Below the pieces are notes generated by a model. That model was not told where the DNA came from and ran no database searches. It saw only the letters and a list, made by a program, of their open reading frames with translations. Position numbers and translations under genes: made by a program. Positions 1-7,366 of a DNA stretch of 28,573 nucleotides are shown piece after piece; the first letter of the stretch is position 1, and each line of letters begins with the position of its first letter. Origin of the DNA: Chara braunii (lineage: Eukaryota; Streptophyta; Charophyceae; Charales; Characeae); assembly GCA_003427395.1 (NCBI GenBank), contig BFEA01000150.1, forward strand, positions 689,489-718,061, in the 5' to 3' direction.

Positions 1-57
1 TTAAATTTCTCATTCTTCTTTGAACTCCACCTCCACTGTGCCTCTCACGTGCAAGGC

Positions 58-190
58 TATATATATATCGTCAAATAGAATATATATAAACTCCGACGAA
101 ACAGTTTGTCACAGCCCCTCGTTTGTTGTCCTCTTCTCCCTCTCTGCCTACGGTTTACCGGGCAGTTCTATTTGACGATATATATATATT
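58..190 (+). repeat. Hammerhead-repeat family fragment (5' truncated), with a short inverted end before it
   Basis: From 88 the sequence matches the units at 20.0-21.2 kb: AAACTCCGACGAAACAG, then the CCCCTCGTTTGTTGTCCTC block, then TTTACCGGGCAGTTCTATTTGACGATATAT. The 5' half of the ribozyme (cleavage site, stem I and the CUGAUGA box) is missing, so only the 3' side of stem II and the GAAAC box remain. Just before it, 61-80 is the reverse complement of the unit's 3' end, so two copies lie back to back across an AT-rich junction. The truncation falls inside the ribozyme, as in the copy at 20175. Confidence 0.75.
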
Positions 191-293
191 TTATCTTTTT
201 TTTGTTTTGTACCACGAAATCTATAAGTACAGTAAGTCACCGACATGAATGTTGGTGGTTTCTGATTATAAGCCCACCAGTGCGCCCGGGCCT

Positions 294-423
294 GGCGTCC
301 TTCCACTGCGCGCCAAGCATTTTCTGAATCGCCAGCGGCGCACTTCCAGTCATTTCTTTTTCGCCGGCGGCCTTCCACTGCGCGCCAAGCATCGTGGGCG
401 TCCTTCCACTGCGCGCCAAGCAT
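294..423. repeat. Three copies of a ~25-bp repeat
   Basis: The block CCTTCCACTGCGCGCCAAGC occurs three times, around 294-320, 367-392 and 396-423, with GC-rich spacers. On the minus strand it reads as a recurrent short peptide (MLGAQWKDA-like) inside an open frame. The spacing is irregular and shifts the frame, so I read it as a DNA repeat rather than a coding array. Confidence 0.7.
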
Positions 424-498
424 TGTGGTCCGGTGGCCCCGAGCCTCCGAAATTTTCGTGGGCGATGAACGATTTCTGCACAAGGCTGGGGCCGTGCA

Positions 499-608
499 CA
501 ACCGTCTTCACCGAATAGAACGCGCGGTCCTTATTGCTGAATCTGGACTGAAAGCTGCACCAAATACAGCGATGATGACAGGGCGTTCTATTCTGGTGGA
601 GACGGTTG
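499..608. mobile_element. Palindromic MITE, copy A
   Basis: Both ends of the ~110-bp family are visible. The left arm starts ACCGTCTTCACCGAATAGAA and the right arm ends GTTCTATTCTGGTGGAGACGG. The centre carries the diagnostic GAATCTGGACTGAAAG and CCAAATACAGC blocks. One C of the CACCCG motif is lost in the left arm. No protein is encoded. Confidence 0.75.
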
Positions 609-696
609 CAGTCAGGAGCCACGTTGCGAAACAGATGATGATTATTCCGATGATTGTTCTGTTCACCCTCTCACCTAAATGATCATGAAAAGGGTC

Positions 697-854
697 TCGC
701 CGCACGGCACACGAAACGAAAACGAAACGAGTGCATCTGCCCACGAAAGGTGGCAAAATACACTCGTTACTATTTATAGCAAACCGATGAACCTGGCCAT
801 TTTCTGCAGGAAGATGCACTCGTTTCGTTTTTCGTTTCGTGTCACGTGCGGCGA
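697..854. mobile_element. Foldback element with ~42-bp terminal inverted repeats
   Basis: The left arm (697-738) and right arm (812-854) are reverse complements apart from small differences near the middle of each arm. They start TCGCCGCACG, run through ACGAAACGAAAACGAAACG and end AGTGCATCT. The ~73-bp loop between them has no coding content. Size and structure fit a small non-autonomous foldback or MITE. It shares no sequence with the other MITE family and no second copy was noticed in the window. No clear target-site duplication is visible. Confidence 0.65.
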
Positions 855-896
855 CGCCCAAAGAGGAGAGCATATATGGTGGAGCTGATGAACCAT

Positions 897-943
897 GCGA
901 TTTCTGGATTTTCTGGATTTTCTGGATTTTCTGGATTTTCGAA
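897..943. repeat. 9-bp tandem repeat (ATTTTCTGG)n
   Basis: Four to five head-to-tail copies of ATTTTCTGG. A shorter array of the complementary unit (CTGAAAATC) occurs around 4770-4796. Confidence 0.85.
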
Positions 944-1071
944 TGGGGATCCTTTTTCCATTTGTTTGTGTGTGTGGGCAAGCCACCCCTGTGATGACTC
1001 TTCATCAACTGAAAAGGGAATGGAAGCTTTTGGTATTTTATAATTTTTATTTATTTATTTAATGGAAGCTA

Positions 1072-1160
1072 CTAGGCTACCAGCCGGGCCGCCAGGGTCC
1101 CGGGTGGCCAGCCCGTGCAAGGACAAGCGAAGGTCCTAGCCAAAAAAAAAAAAAAAAAAA
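1072..1160 (+). mobile_element. GC-rich retroposon (SINE-like) with poly-A tail
   Basis: It begins TAGGCTACCAGCCGGGCC, continues with a GC-rich body containing GTCCCGGGTGGCC, and ends in a ~19-base A run (1142-1160). Its start is repeated in reverse orientation at 1274-1323 and again at 14397-14441. A defined 5' end, a short GC-rich body and an A tail suggest a small retroposon. I saw no convincing Pol III A or B box. Confidence 0.5.
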
Positions 1161-1273
1161 ACCGAAAAAAAAACTATGTTATGCAGAAAAATAAACTGAA
1201 CAACTTTTGCCTCAGGGTCACATCGAAATTCTTTACCAAATTTAGAATACAAAATGAAATGTGGAAAAATATA

Positions 1274-1323
1274 TATATTTTGGCCCGGCCGGGCAAGTGA
1301 CCCCGGGCCACTCTGGTAGCCTA
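1274..1323 (-). mobile_element. GC-rich retroposon end, inverted partner of 1072-1160
   Basis: Read on the minus strand it starts CCTAGGCTACCAGAGTGGCC and continues into a GC-rich body and then an A/T-rich tail. It shares CTAGGCTACCAG with the copy at 1072. The pair could be two insertions in opposite orientation, or the termini of one ~250-bp element. Confidence 0.5.
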
Positions 1324-1420
1324 GGGAAGCTAGCTTTTTCCTTAATGACAGGGAAATGAGATTATATTTTTGCCACGATCGCAGGAAGAAATCCCGTCCT
1401 TTTTATTTTTTTTGAAAGAA

Positions 1421-1527
1421 AAAGAATTGGACCATTTCTCGATTTGTGTGTGTCATCCTTGCTTAGGGGCCATGCTATAATTAGTCTTCTCTGTATCGTG
1501 CCAATTTTAACGTATGTCCCGAAGGAC
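1421..1527 (-). pseudogene. U6 snRNA retrocopy (pseudogene)
   Basis: Read on the minus strand the segment has U6 spliceosomal RNA landmarks in order: the 5' stem-loop GTCCTTCGGGACAT, then AAAATTGGCACGATACAGAG with an intact ACAGAGA box, then the AGCATGGCCCC region, AAGGATGACAC, CACAAATCGAGAAATGGTCC and a final T run. It differs from canonical plant U6 by about six extra bases (CTAATTA region) between the ACAGAGA box and the AGC triad, and by CCCCTAAGC in place of CCCCTGCGC. An A-rich stretch follows the T run. No convincing upstream sequence element or TATA box at the usual plant spacing is seen. The insertion between two catalytic segments and the A-rich tail argue for a dead LINE-mobilised copy. 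U6 identity itself is very secure. Confidence 0.85.
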
Positions 1528-1794
1528 GCTTTTTTTTTTAATAACCTTTACAAATAACCGTATTTTCAATTGATTATATTTTTTTACGAAATTCTGTTCC
1601 CCTAAATATGCCGGCAATCTGACAGCAGCAATCTCCCTGGGGCCAATATGCATTGAAGTCCCTTTTTTTAATAAGTCATTGCGAAATTGCCAACATGCCC
1701 CCTTCAGGGGGATTCAGAGTTGCCAAAATAACCCTGTCGAGTGAGCTACATGGGAAGAAGATGCACACAGCATATGTCTGAGTACGAAAACGAT

Positions 1795-1841
1795 GATTTT
1801 TTTTTTCCTTCTTTTTTTTCTTTTTTCTTTTTCTTTTTTCC
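1795..1841. repeat. Pyrimidine tract
   Basis: A T-rich run with interspersed C, giving lysine- or phenylalanine-rich spurious frames. No transcript signal is recognised. Confidence 0.8.
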
Positions 1842-2059
1842 CCGAAGCGACCGCATTTTGGTGGTACCTGCAAACTGGGACATTTCGGGGATTTCAGAAT
1901 TTCGGGGGCGGGGTACGTTTGTAATTGGCTGCTCGACGGCAACAACTAAGGTGATAGCGGGCGCAGGAAAGGAAATGAAGGCCATGGCAGGGTACGTAGG
2001 GGAGTGTTAGGCTGTGATCAGGGGCAGATTCTCGCTACGATAGCGTGGTATCCCTAAAT

Positions 2060-2150
2060 ATAATGCGCGGTTATTACAGCTGTATTTGGGGTAAGTTTGC
2101 GTCCAAATACAGCGATAATGACCATACATTTTCTTCGGGGAAAGTCGCTA
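2060..2150. mobile_element. Palindromic MITE, copy B (degenerate)
   Basis: The central part is recognisable: GCGCGGTTATTACAGCTGTATTTGG on the left and CCAAATACAGCGATAATGACC on the right, with a short spacer. The outer CTACCGTCTTCACCC ends have decayed to TTCTTCGGGGAAAGTCGCTA on the right and are unclear on the left. Confidence 0.55.
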
Positions 2151-2335
2151 GGATATCAAGAAGTGGCACTGTGGGAAAAGTGCAAGCACCTAGCAGTGAA
2201 GGGAAACGAGGTTAAGCGGTCTTGATGCTCAAATATGGTGGGTAAGGGGGGATCCTGAGACGTCCCGATCAGCCCATGGCACTCAATGAAAATTCTCCAT
2301 TTGCCAACCAACCGGTCAGTAAATCACTCAAGCAC

Positions 2336-2590
2336 TCAATCAATCAACTAATCAATCAACTAATCAATCAATCAATCAATCAAGGAAGCAAGCAATCAGT
2401 CGATCAATCAGGCAATCAATCAATCAATCATCCAATCAATCAATCACTCGATCAAGCAAGCGACCAGCTAATCCATCAATCATGAAAGCAAATAACAGAT
2501 CCAGCTAATCAATCAATCAAGAAAGCAAATAACAGATTCAGTGCTCGATCAATCACTCAATCACTCAATCAATCAAGCAAGCAGCTAAGT
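2336..2590. repeat. (AATC)n satellite, first block
   Basis: Degenerate tandem AATC/ATCA tetranucleotide with occasional AAGC and GATC variants. It produces a spurious Asn-Gln-Ser-Ile-rich frame on the plus strand. Confidence 0.9.
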
Positions 2591-2800
2591 ATATGAATTT
2601 GGTACCATAGGTTCTTTTCACTGCAAAAAATGAGAAAAAAAGTAGTCCATAGCAATATTTGACGTCGGTCGCTAACCGACGACAGGCCACCAGTGAATCG
2701 TGAAAGCGGTGAACCCGCACCCGTACCCCTACTTACCTACTCACCTATTGACCGACTTACCTAACCTTCCCATAGGCTAACCTGTCCAAACCAACTCGTC

Positions 2801-2945
2801 ACTGAATCAATCAAGCCAATCAGACCTATACTTGATGATCAGTCAGTCAGTCAAATCAATCAGTGCATCAATCAATCAAACAATCAATCAAACAATCAAT
2901 CAAACAATCAATCAATCAGTCAAACAATCAATCAATCAGTCAAGC
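2801..2945. repeat. (AATC)n satellite, second block
   Basis: The same tetranucleotide as at 2336-2590, with internal CAATCAATCAAA higher-order repeats. The unit is interrupted by ~210 bp of less repetitive sequence in which CTAC/CTAC-CTA motifs dominate. Confidence 0.9.
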
Positions 2946-3422
2946 ACTCTGCCAGCTATGGACTGACTTCCTCGCGTCCAATCAATCAACCTACCCACCT
3001 ATCGAATGATAACCCGACTGGAGGAATCAGTATTGGTCTTCTGCTTGTATGTGGGCGTAAGGTGGACCAGGTGCTGTGCCCCTCCTTTTCGTCTTGCTCT
3101 TTGTTCACGTCAAGTTAAGAGTCGTTCTCGACCACATCTTCGATGGCAGATTTCATTGAGGGTGAAGAAAACAGAGTGGAATCGTTTTCAACCCCCCAAA
3201 CCCTTGTCGTCCAATCCCTGTGTCTCCCTTGCGTCCATAATGCCCAGTTTGAGGGACTTGACCCCCCCCCTTCCCCTCCCCTCCCCTCCCCTCCTTCCTC
3301 CCCCCGGCGAGCTCCCTATTCCCTCAGGATGGCCATTGCCGATTGTAATTGGCAAAGAAAACACAGTGAAAACGTTTGCCACGTACTTCCTCTTCTCCCC
3401 CCCCCCCCCGGCCGGGATGGCT
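2946..3422. other. No gene seen; C-rich stretches
   Basis: The segment holds C runs at about 3262-3305 and 3397-3410, giving proline-rich frames in two overlapping phases. Two partial direct repeats are visible: TGAAGAAAACAGAGTGGAATCG (3161-3184) and AAGAAAACACAGTGAAAACG (3355-3374), each followed by C-rich sequence. No domain or splice context supports a gene. Confidence 0.5.
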
Positions 3423-3494
3423 ATGTATTTGGTGCGACTTGCAGTCCATATACAACTACAATGACTGGGCGTTCTATTCGGGTAAACAAGGTAG
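3423..3494. mobile_element. Palindromic MITE, copy C (right half)
   Basis: It contains TGTATTTGG followed by CAGTCCATATACAACTACAATGACTGGGCGTTCTATTCGGGT and the decayed end AAACAAGGTAG. The left arm beyond the centre is missing, so this is a truncated copy. Confidence 0.65.
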
Positions 3495-3596
3495 GGCATA
3501 TTCCGACAGGAGCTGTGCAGTAACCATGTTGGGGCCTAATCGAATTCTGTCAGAAGCTGACAGCATCAGAACCTCTGACACATCCGTTGCTATGCG

Positions 3597-3757
3597 GAAA
3601 CGTTGTTTGATCGAATTCTGTCAGAAGCGCTGTTGGCAGGATTCTGACGGAATTCTGACACATCATTCCGTCGAAGCAGAGTGGAAACGTTGTTTAATCG
3701 AATTCTGTCAGAAGCGCTGCTGGCAGGATTCTGACAGGATTCCGTGGAACTCCGACA
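3597..3757. repeat. 87-bp tandem repeat, about 1.9 copies
   Basis: GAAACGTTGTTTGATCGAATTC at 3597 recurs at 3684, a period of 87 bp (29 codons). The shared part continues through CTGTCAGAAGCGCTG and GGCAGGATTCTGAC. Because 87 is a multiple of 3, the plus frame repeats a KRCLIEFCQKRCWQDSD-like peptide. No family is recognised, and the block sits between MITE copies. A third partial copy of GAATTCTGTCAGAAG lies at 3542. Confidence 0.7.
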
Positions 3758-3778
3758 GAATCTCTGAAAGATGTCCCT

Positions 3779-3862
3779 CGCTGAATCTAGACTGAAAGCG
3801 GCCCCAAATACAGCTAGAATGATTAATGATTGGGCGCTCTATTCGGGTGAAGACGGTCGCCC
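3779..3862. mobile_element. Palindromic MITE, copy D (half copy)
   Basis: It reads CGCTGAATCTAGACTGAAAG, CCCCAAATACAGCTAGAATGA, then GGGCGCTCTATTCGGGTGAAGACGG. This is the centre plus right arm of the family. The left arm is missing. It lies head to head with copy E, together forming a long inverted repeat. Confidence 0.7.
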
Positions 3863-3930
3863 ATGGTACCATCCAGGGTGGAGGAGGGAATAAACCAACG
3901 GGAACTGAAAGGGCAGCAGGACAAAGTGCA

Positions 3931-4054
3931 CCACGGGCGACCGTCCTCGCCCGAATAGAACGCCCGGTCATTTTAGCTGTATTTGGGGCCCCTTTCAGTC
4001 TAGATTCAGCAAAAATGACCGATCGGGGGTGTTCTTTTCGGGTGACGACGGTAG
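3931..4054. mobile_element. Palindromic MITE, copy E
   Basis: The left arm reads GACCGTCCTCGCCCGAATAGAACGCCCGGTCATTTTAGCTGTATTTGG. The right arm (from about 4013) reads AAAATGACCGATC then TTCTTTTCGGGTGACGACGGTAG. Both ends are present. Its left half is the reverse complement of copy D over ~80 bp. Confidence 0.75.
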
Positions 4055-4118
4055 TCATTGCTCCCGCGAAAACGGCATCATCAAGAGCGTAGCAAGCAGA
4101 TCTCCTAGAGAGTCTATG

Positions 4119-4260
4119 GGCCTCGCTGCGCTACACAACACTCTACATGCATTTGGCCGCTTTCTTGACCACGTGGGCTTCGAGGAGTGCAACATTTTCA
4201 ATGTATTGGGTCCAGAAACGGTCCAAATGCATGTAGAGTGTTGTGTAGTGGAGAGAGGCC
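4119..4260. mobile_element. Foldback element with ~40-bp terminal inverted repeats
   Basis: The left arm 4119-4158 (GGCCTCGCTGCGCTACACAA, then CACTCTACATGCATTTGG) is the near-perfect reverse complement of the right arm 4221-4260 (CCAAATGCATGTAGAGTGTTG, then TGTAGTGGAGAGAGGCC). The loop is ~62 bp. It encodes no protein and is unrelated in sequence to the 697-854 element or the palindromic MITE. It may be a separate non-autonomous DNA element. Confidence 0.7.
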
Positions 4261-5203
4261 CTGATGTATTTGACCTGTCGACTTCCTTTTGCTCTGTTAC
4301 GGTGGCTGTACTGATGTATTTCACCTGTTGTGCTTCTGCGGTTTTTTTTTTCTTTTCTTTTCCTGTCGCTATCTACCCACATCTCTAGCATGGCAGAACT
4401 CCCCATCTTTGCACCAAAGGGTAACGTCTATGCACTGAAAGGGGAAACCGACTATGTCTGTCCACTCTACTCTCTGCAGAGAGTAGCACCTCGGCTCCTA
4501 CCCCCCTAGCAAGGCACGACAGGATTTCTGACTTCTTCCGGGACCATCCAGGCGGCCCGTGGCTGGCAGGACTCCGGACTCCTTCCAAGACCTCTGATGC
4601 CGTTTGCATGCTCAACTAATTGAGCTAGGCCGCACAAGCGGTTAACAAGGACCCCCACTTTTCAGCCCCAGGTTAACCACCCCAACACTGAAAAGTGCAT
4701 TTGGGGATAAAATTTTCGAGAAAATAATATATATATTTTGCGGGCCTACTGAATGGATCTGTCTTTTTAGCTGAAAATCCTGAAAATCCTGAAAACCGGA
4801 ATGTTGGTGAAATTTCATGAAAGTGCACTTTTGTCGCCTCTTGCTGCACGAGTACTTAAAAAACACCGGTGCGTCTCTTGGCTGCTATAGACAGGTGGCG
4901 GTTGTAGGTGTCATTTGTTGCACTTCCGCTCTGCTCTGCTCTGCTCTGCTGTTTGGCGATTCTCAAGTGTGACCTAGATTTCATCGGGGGGCATAAGTTG
5001 TGTGCTGAGCTGCCTGCGGTTTGAATGTTAGTCCAATTGTAACCGTGGTTGGTTTGCGTCCTGGTGTATGAACCTCTCTCACAGGGCTCTGAAAAAGGAG
5101 AAGATGGAAGCGCGAATGGCCATTTTACCTCTAATTCAGGCAGAAGAAGATGTCAGGTGCGTGTCGATGGTTGGGTGGTGTTTCGCAGTGCCATTCGCTG
5201 TTG
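4261..5203. other. No gene seen
   Basis: About 940 bp without a recognisable gene. It holds a T-rich tract at 4340-4368, the short palindrome CTCTCTGCAGAGAG near 4473, three CTGAAAATC units at 4770-4796 and a (CTCTG)n run at about 4926-4952. Confidence 0.5.
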
Positions 5204-5316
5204 CTACCGTTTTCACCCGAATAAAACACGCCCGGTAATTATAGCTGCATCTGGACTGAAAGTTGTGCCAAATGCAGCTATCATGACCAGGCCTTCTGTC
5301 CGGGTGAAGACGGTAG
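5204..5316. mobile_element. Palindromic MITE, copy F
   Basis: Both ends are present: CTACCGTTTTCACCCGAATA on the left and TCCGGGTGAAGACGGTAG on the right. The centre reads ATAGCTGCATCTGGACTGAAAGTTGTGCCAAATGCAGC. At ~113 bp it is one of the better preserved copies. Confidence 0.85.
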
Positions 5317-5326
5317 TCCTGGTGGT

Positions 5327-5335
5327 GTTTTTTTT

Positions 5336-5412
<77 letters not shown>

Positions 5413-5520
5413 GGCGGCTAGTTGTGTGTGTTGTGCGTCAACAACTCCTGTGCAGTTATGGTGAGTGTGGGAACCTTTCAGGTGCGAAAATCCCTCTCCC
5501 CGCCCCTGGACAATAATTCA
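5327..5520 (-). mobile_element. Poly-T-headed retroposon, copy 1
   Basis: A (TTTC)n and T run at 5327-5410 is followed by GGCTAGTTGTGTGTGTTGTGCGTCAACA and CTGTGCAGTTATGGTGAGTGTG. The same body follows a second T run at 5621-5675. Read on the minus strand this is a short body ending in a long A tail, as expected of a SINE or other retroposon. The two copies are only ~290 bp apart. The 5' end is not defined. Confidence 0.5.
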
Positions 5521-5620
5521 CTGTGGGGTCGGCGGCAATGTAGGCTTTATGTCCGTTGCTTTTGGAATCAGGGATGGGGCTAGGGGGCAATGTTGGCTTG
5601 ATGTCTCCACTTGTTGTTGC

Positions 5621-5795
5621 TTTTTTTTTTTTTTTTTTTTTTTTTNTTTTTTTTTTTTTTTTTTTTTTTTTTTTTCGGTGACCAGTTGTATGCATTGTGT
5701 ATTCAACTGTATTGACTAAATTCTGTGCAGTTATGTTGAGTGTGCAGCCTTCGAGGTGCGGAAAGCTTGCTCCTTGCTCCTTCCGCGCTCGATGT
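5621..5795 (-). mobile_element. Poly-T-headed retroposon, copy 2 (contains an N)
   Basis: The T run 5621-5675 is broken by one N at 5646. It is followed by CCAGTTGTATGCATTGTGTATTCAAC and CTGTGCAGTTATGTTGAGTGTG, homologous to the body at 5411-5490. This copy has a ~10-base insertion relative to copy 1. The N marks an assembly join inside the homopolymer, so tail length is unreliable. Confidence 0.5.
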
Positions 5796-5986
5796 TTCAA
5801 AGTAGGCCGTGCCTCCCATCTCAACATATCTATGCCGTCTTTACACCCTCTACGCTCCCCCCCAGCTGCTTCCGATCGCCAGGCAGGGGCATTAGTGATG
5901 TCTACCTATCTCTTGTCCTCCCATAAGTATCAGGCAGGCAGTTGGAAGACTATTCGGCGTCGCTGTGCGCAACCTTCATTGTGCAT

Positions 5987-6090
5987 GTCCTTCGGGGGAT
6001 CGGTGAAAATTGAAACGATATGGAGAAGATTAGCATGGCCTCTGTGCAAAGGATGACAGACATAAATCGAGAAATTGTCCAATTTGTTTT
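5987..6090 (+). pseudogene. U6 snRNA-like pseudogene
   Basis: The segment follows U6 from end to end at the normal length (104 nt): GTCCTTCGGGGG, TGAAAATTGAAACGATA, GAGAAGATTAGCATGGCC, AAGGATGACA, ATAAATCGAGAAAT, GTCCAATTTG and a T run. The TTAGCATGG segment with the AGC triad is intact. However, the ACAGAGA box that pairs with the 5' splice site reads ATGGAGA, CCTGCGCAAGG is changed to TCTGTGCAAAGG with an extra A, and the 5' stem-loop is imperfect. No clear plant-type USE or TATA is seen at the expected distance upstream. The box change makes function unlikely. If RNA from this locus were detected it would be a highly unusual variant U6. Confidence 0.85.
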
Positions 6091-6328
6091 TGAAAAATAG
6101 CCCTTCATTATGAAGGAACGAACGAATTGTTGCAAGTACGCTCCCGACAGTACCAGAGCATGCTTTGCTGAGTCCAGTACATGCTGACTGACTGTCGCTT
6201 TTTTTTTTATTGTTTCGGTTTTCTTTTCTGTCCGTTTATTTTTATAATAATAGGAATGACATCTCTACTGTCTGTGCAACTTGCTTCGTTAACATGAGTG
6301 ATTGGTCCTGGAGTGCATGTATACCCTA

Positions 6329-6440
6329 CTACTGTCTTCACCCGAACAGAATGCCTGGCTAATTCTCGCCGTATCTGAACGGAAAGTTGTGCCAAATAGA
6401 GCTATGATGACCAGGCATTCTATTCGGGTGAAAACGGTAG
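6329..6440. mobile_element. Palindromic MITE, copy G
   Basis: A full-length copy (112 bp). The left end is CTACTGTCTTCACCCGAACA, the right end TTCTATTCGGGTGAAAACGGTAG, and the centre GTATCTGAACGGAAAGTTGTGCC. The centre shares AAAGTTGTGCCAAAT with copy F, so F and G form a subfamily. Confidence 0.85.
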
Positions 6441-6683
6441 CATCCAGCCTGCTTTTTCTGTGTGGACCGGTCTTTTTGTTTTGGGTCTTCTTTTTGTGGC
6501 TATGAACACTTTGTCTGCTCTCTGGCTCACCCTGTCGCGCTTGCTATCTTCTACATTGTGGCCTGCTTCATCTCCTCCCACACCACCTGTGCTGGATCTG
6601 CATGCCTGTCCTTTGGGTAATCGAGGCCGACAACTCGCCACACTGACAGTCGTCCACGGTGATGGTTCACAACTTGGACGCCC

Positions 6684-6790
6684 GTAGGCTGGGTCACCTG
6701 GCTGGGTGCGCGGCCGCCTGGTCGGGTCATACCCGACCCAGATCCTGGGCACCCCCAACAGAAAATAAGTAAACGAAAACGAATTGAAAC
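6684..6790 (+). mobile_element. GC-rich retroposon remnant with A-rich tail
   Basis: It contains GGCTGGGTCACCTGGCTGGG, TGCGCGGCCGCCTGGTCGGG and CCTGGGCACCCCC, followed by an A-rich stretch (AGAAAATAAGTAAACGAAAAC). It resembles the GC-rich body plus A tail at 19449-19520 (AGTCACCTGG ... CCCGGGCATGGGGAAAAG). Family assignment is tentative. Confidence 0.35.
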
Positions 6791-7167
6791 AATCTGCAAA
6801 TAGCATGTTGGGGGGGAATATACAAAACAAAGTACTGCTGGCCGAGCGTCACATTGAAATTCCTTTCCTTGTTAAATCACCGGTATTTCCGGGCCTCTTT
6901 CCCCCGAGGCTCGGAACGCTCTTATGCGTTGAAAATTGAAATCAAATGGAACGGCGCGAACCTGCTTTGGCTGGCGGCACCAGTTATTTTGCTCTGGCAG
7001 GCCGACCCGCAAAACTTGCAGCGCGTTAACGGCCACATTGGAGTAAAATGGGTGGGCGAAGCGAAGTGCTGGTGTTTAACTTCACAAGGTAAAAAAAGAG
7101 AAAAACCCTTTTGAAGTAGGAAGCCCTTTTTCGACCCCATTTATATCCCAACTTCCCCAGGTGAGCC

Positions 7168-7183
7168 ATGACCAAATCCAAAG
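7168..7183 (+). other. Possible tiny initial coding exon
   Basis: An ATG is followed by four codons (ACC AAA TCC AAA), one base and then a perfect donor, AAAG/GTAAGT. Another donor-like CCAG/GTGAGC lies just upstream. Such a short first coding exon is possible, but no downstream exon could be linked and the site lies in transposon debris. Very weak. Confidence 0.12.
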
Positions 7184-7239
7184 GTAAGTCTGGATTCTGC
7201 CTGCTGTGGCGAAGCACAGAGCTGGCCTGAGGTCTGACC

Positions 7240-7366
7240 TTTTTTTTTTTGGGTTTGTTTTTAGGATTTCTTGTCCCTATTTTGGTTGGCCTGCCTGGGC
7301 TAACCGGGCAGGTGGAGCCTGGCCTCCCCCCAGGCCCGGCTGTCCATCCAGGCAACCCAGGTAACA
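7240..7366 (-). mobile_element. GC-rich retroposon inserted next to the gag remnant
   Basis: The T run at 7240-7250 and a T/G-rich stretch are followed by GGTTGGCCTGCCTGGGCTAACCGGGCAG and CAGGCCCGGCTG. A similar order occurs at 19778-19920 (T run, GTTTGTTTGCTGGGGCTGCCTGGGCC). On the minus strand this is a GC-rich body with an A tail. It begins where the gag reading frame loses homology, so it probably cut the gag gene. Confidence 0.45.

Noticed and set aside
148-501. 117-codon minus-strand frame with repeated MLGAQWKDA-like peptide
   Set aside because: The peptide repeat only mirrors the three copies of a ~25-bp DNA repeat. There is no domain, and the frame changes between copies.
2276-2485. 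Asn/Gln/Ser/Ile-rich frame
   Set aside because: Translation of the (AATC)n satellite.
2336-2945. CRISPR-like array
   Set aside because: Simple tetranucleotide satellite without spacers, in a eukaryotic context.
3006-3523. Two overlapping proline-rich frames
   Set aside because: They come from C-rich tracts read in two phases. No start context, splice signal or domain.
7026-7366. C-terminal half of the 221-codon minus-strand frame
   Set aside because: After about 7367 the Gag-like sequence ends and the frame runs through a GC-rich retroposon and poly-T, so it is not part of the gag gene.
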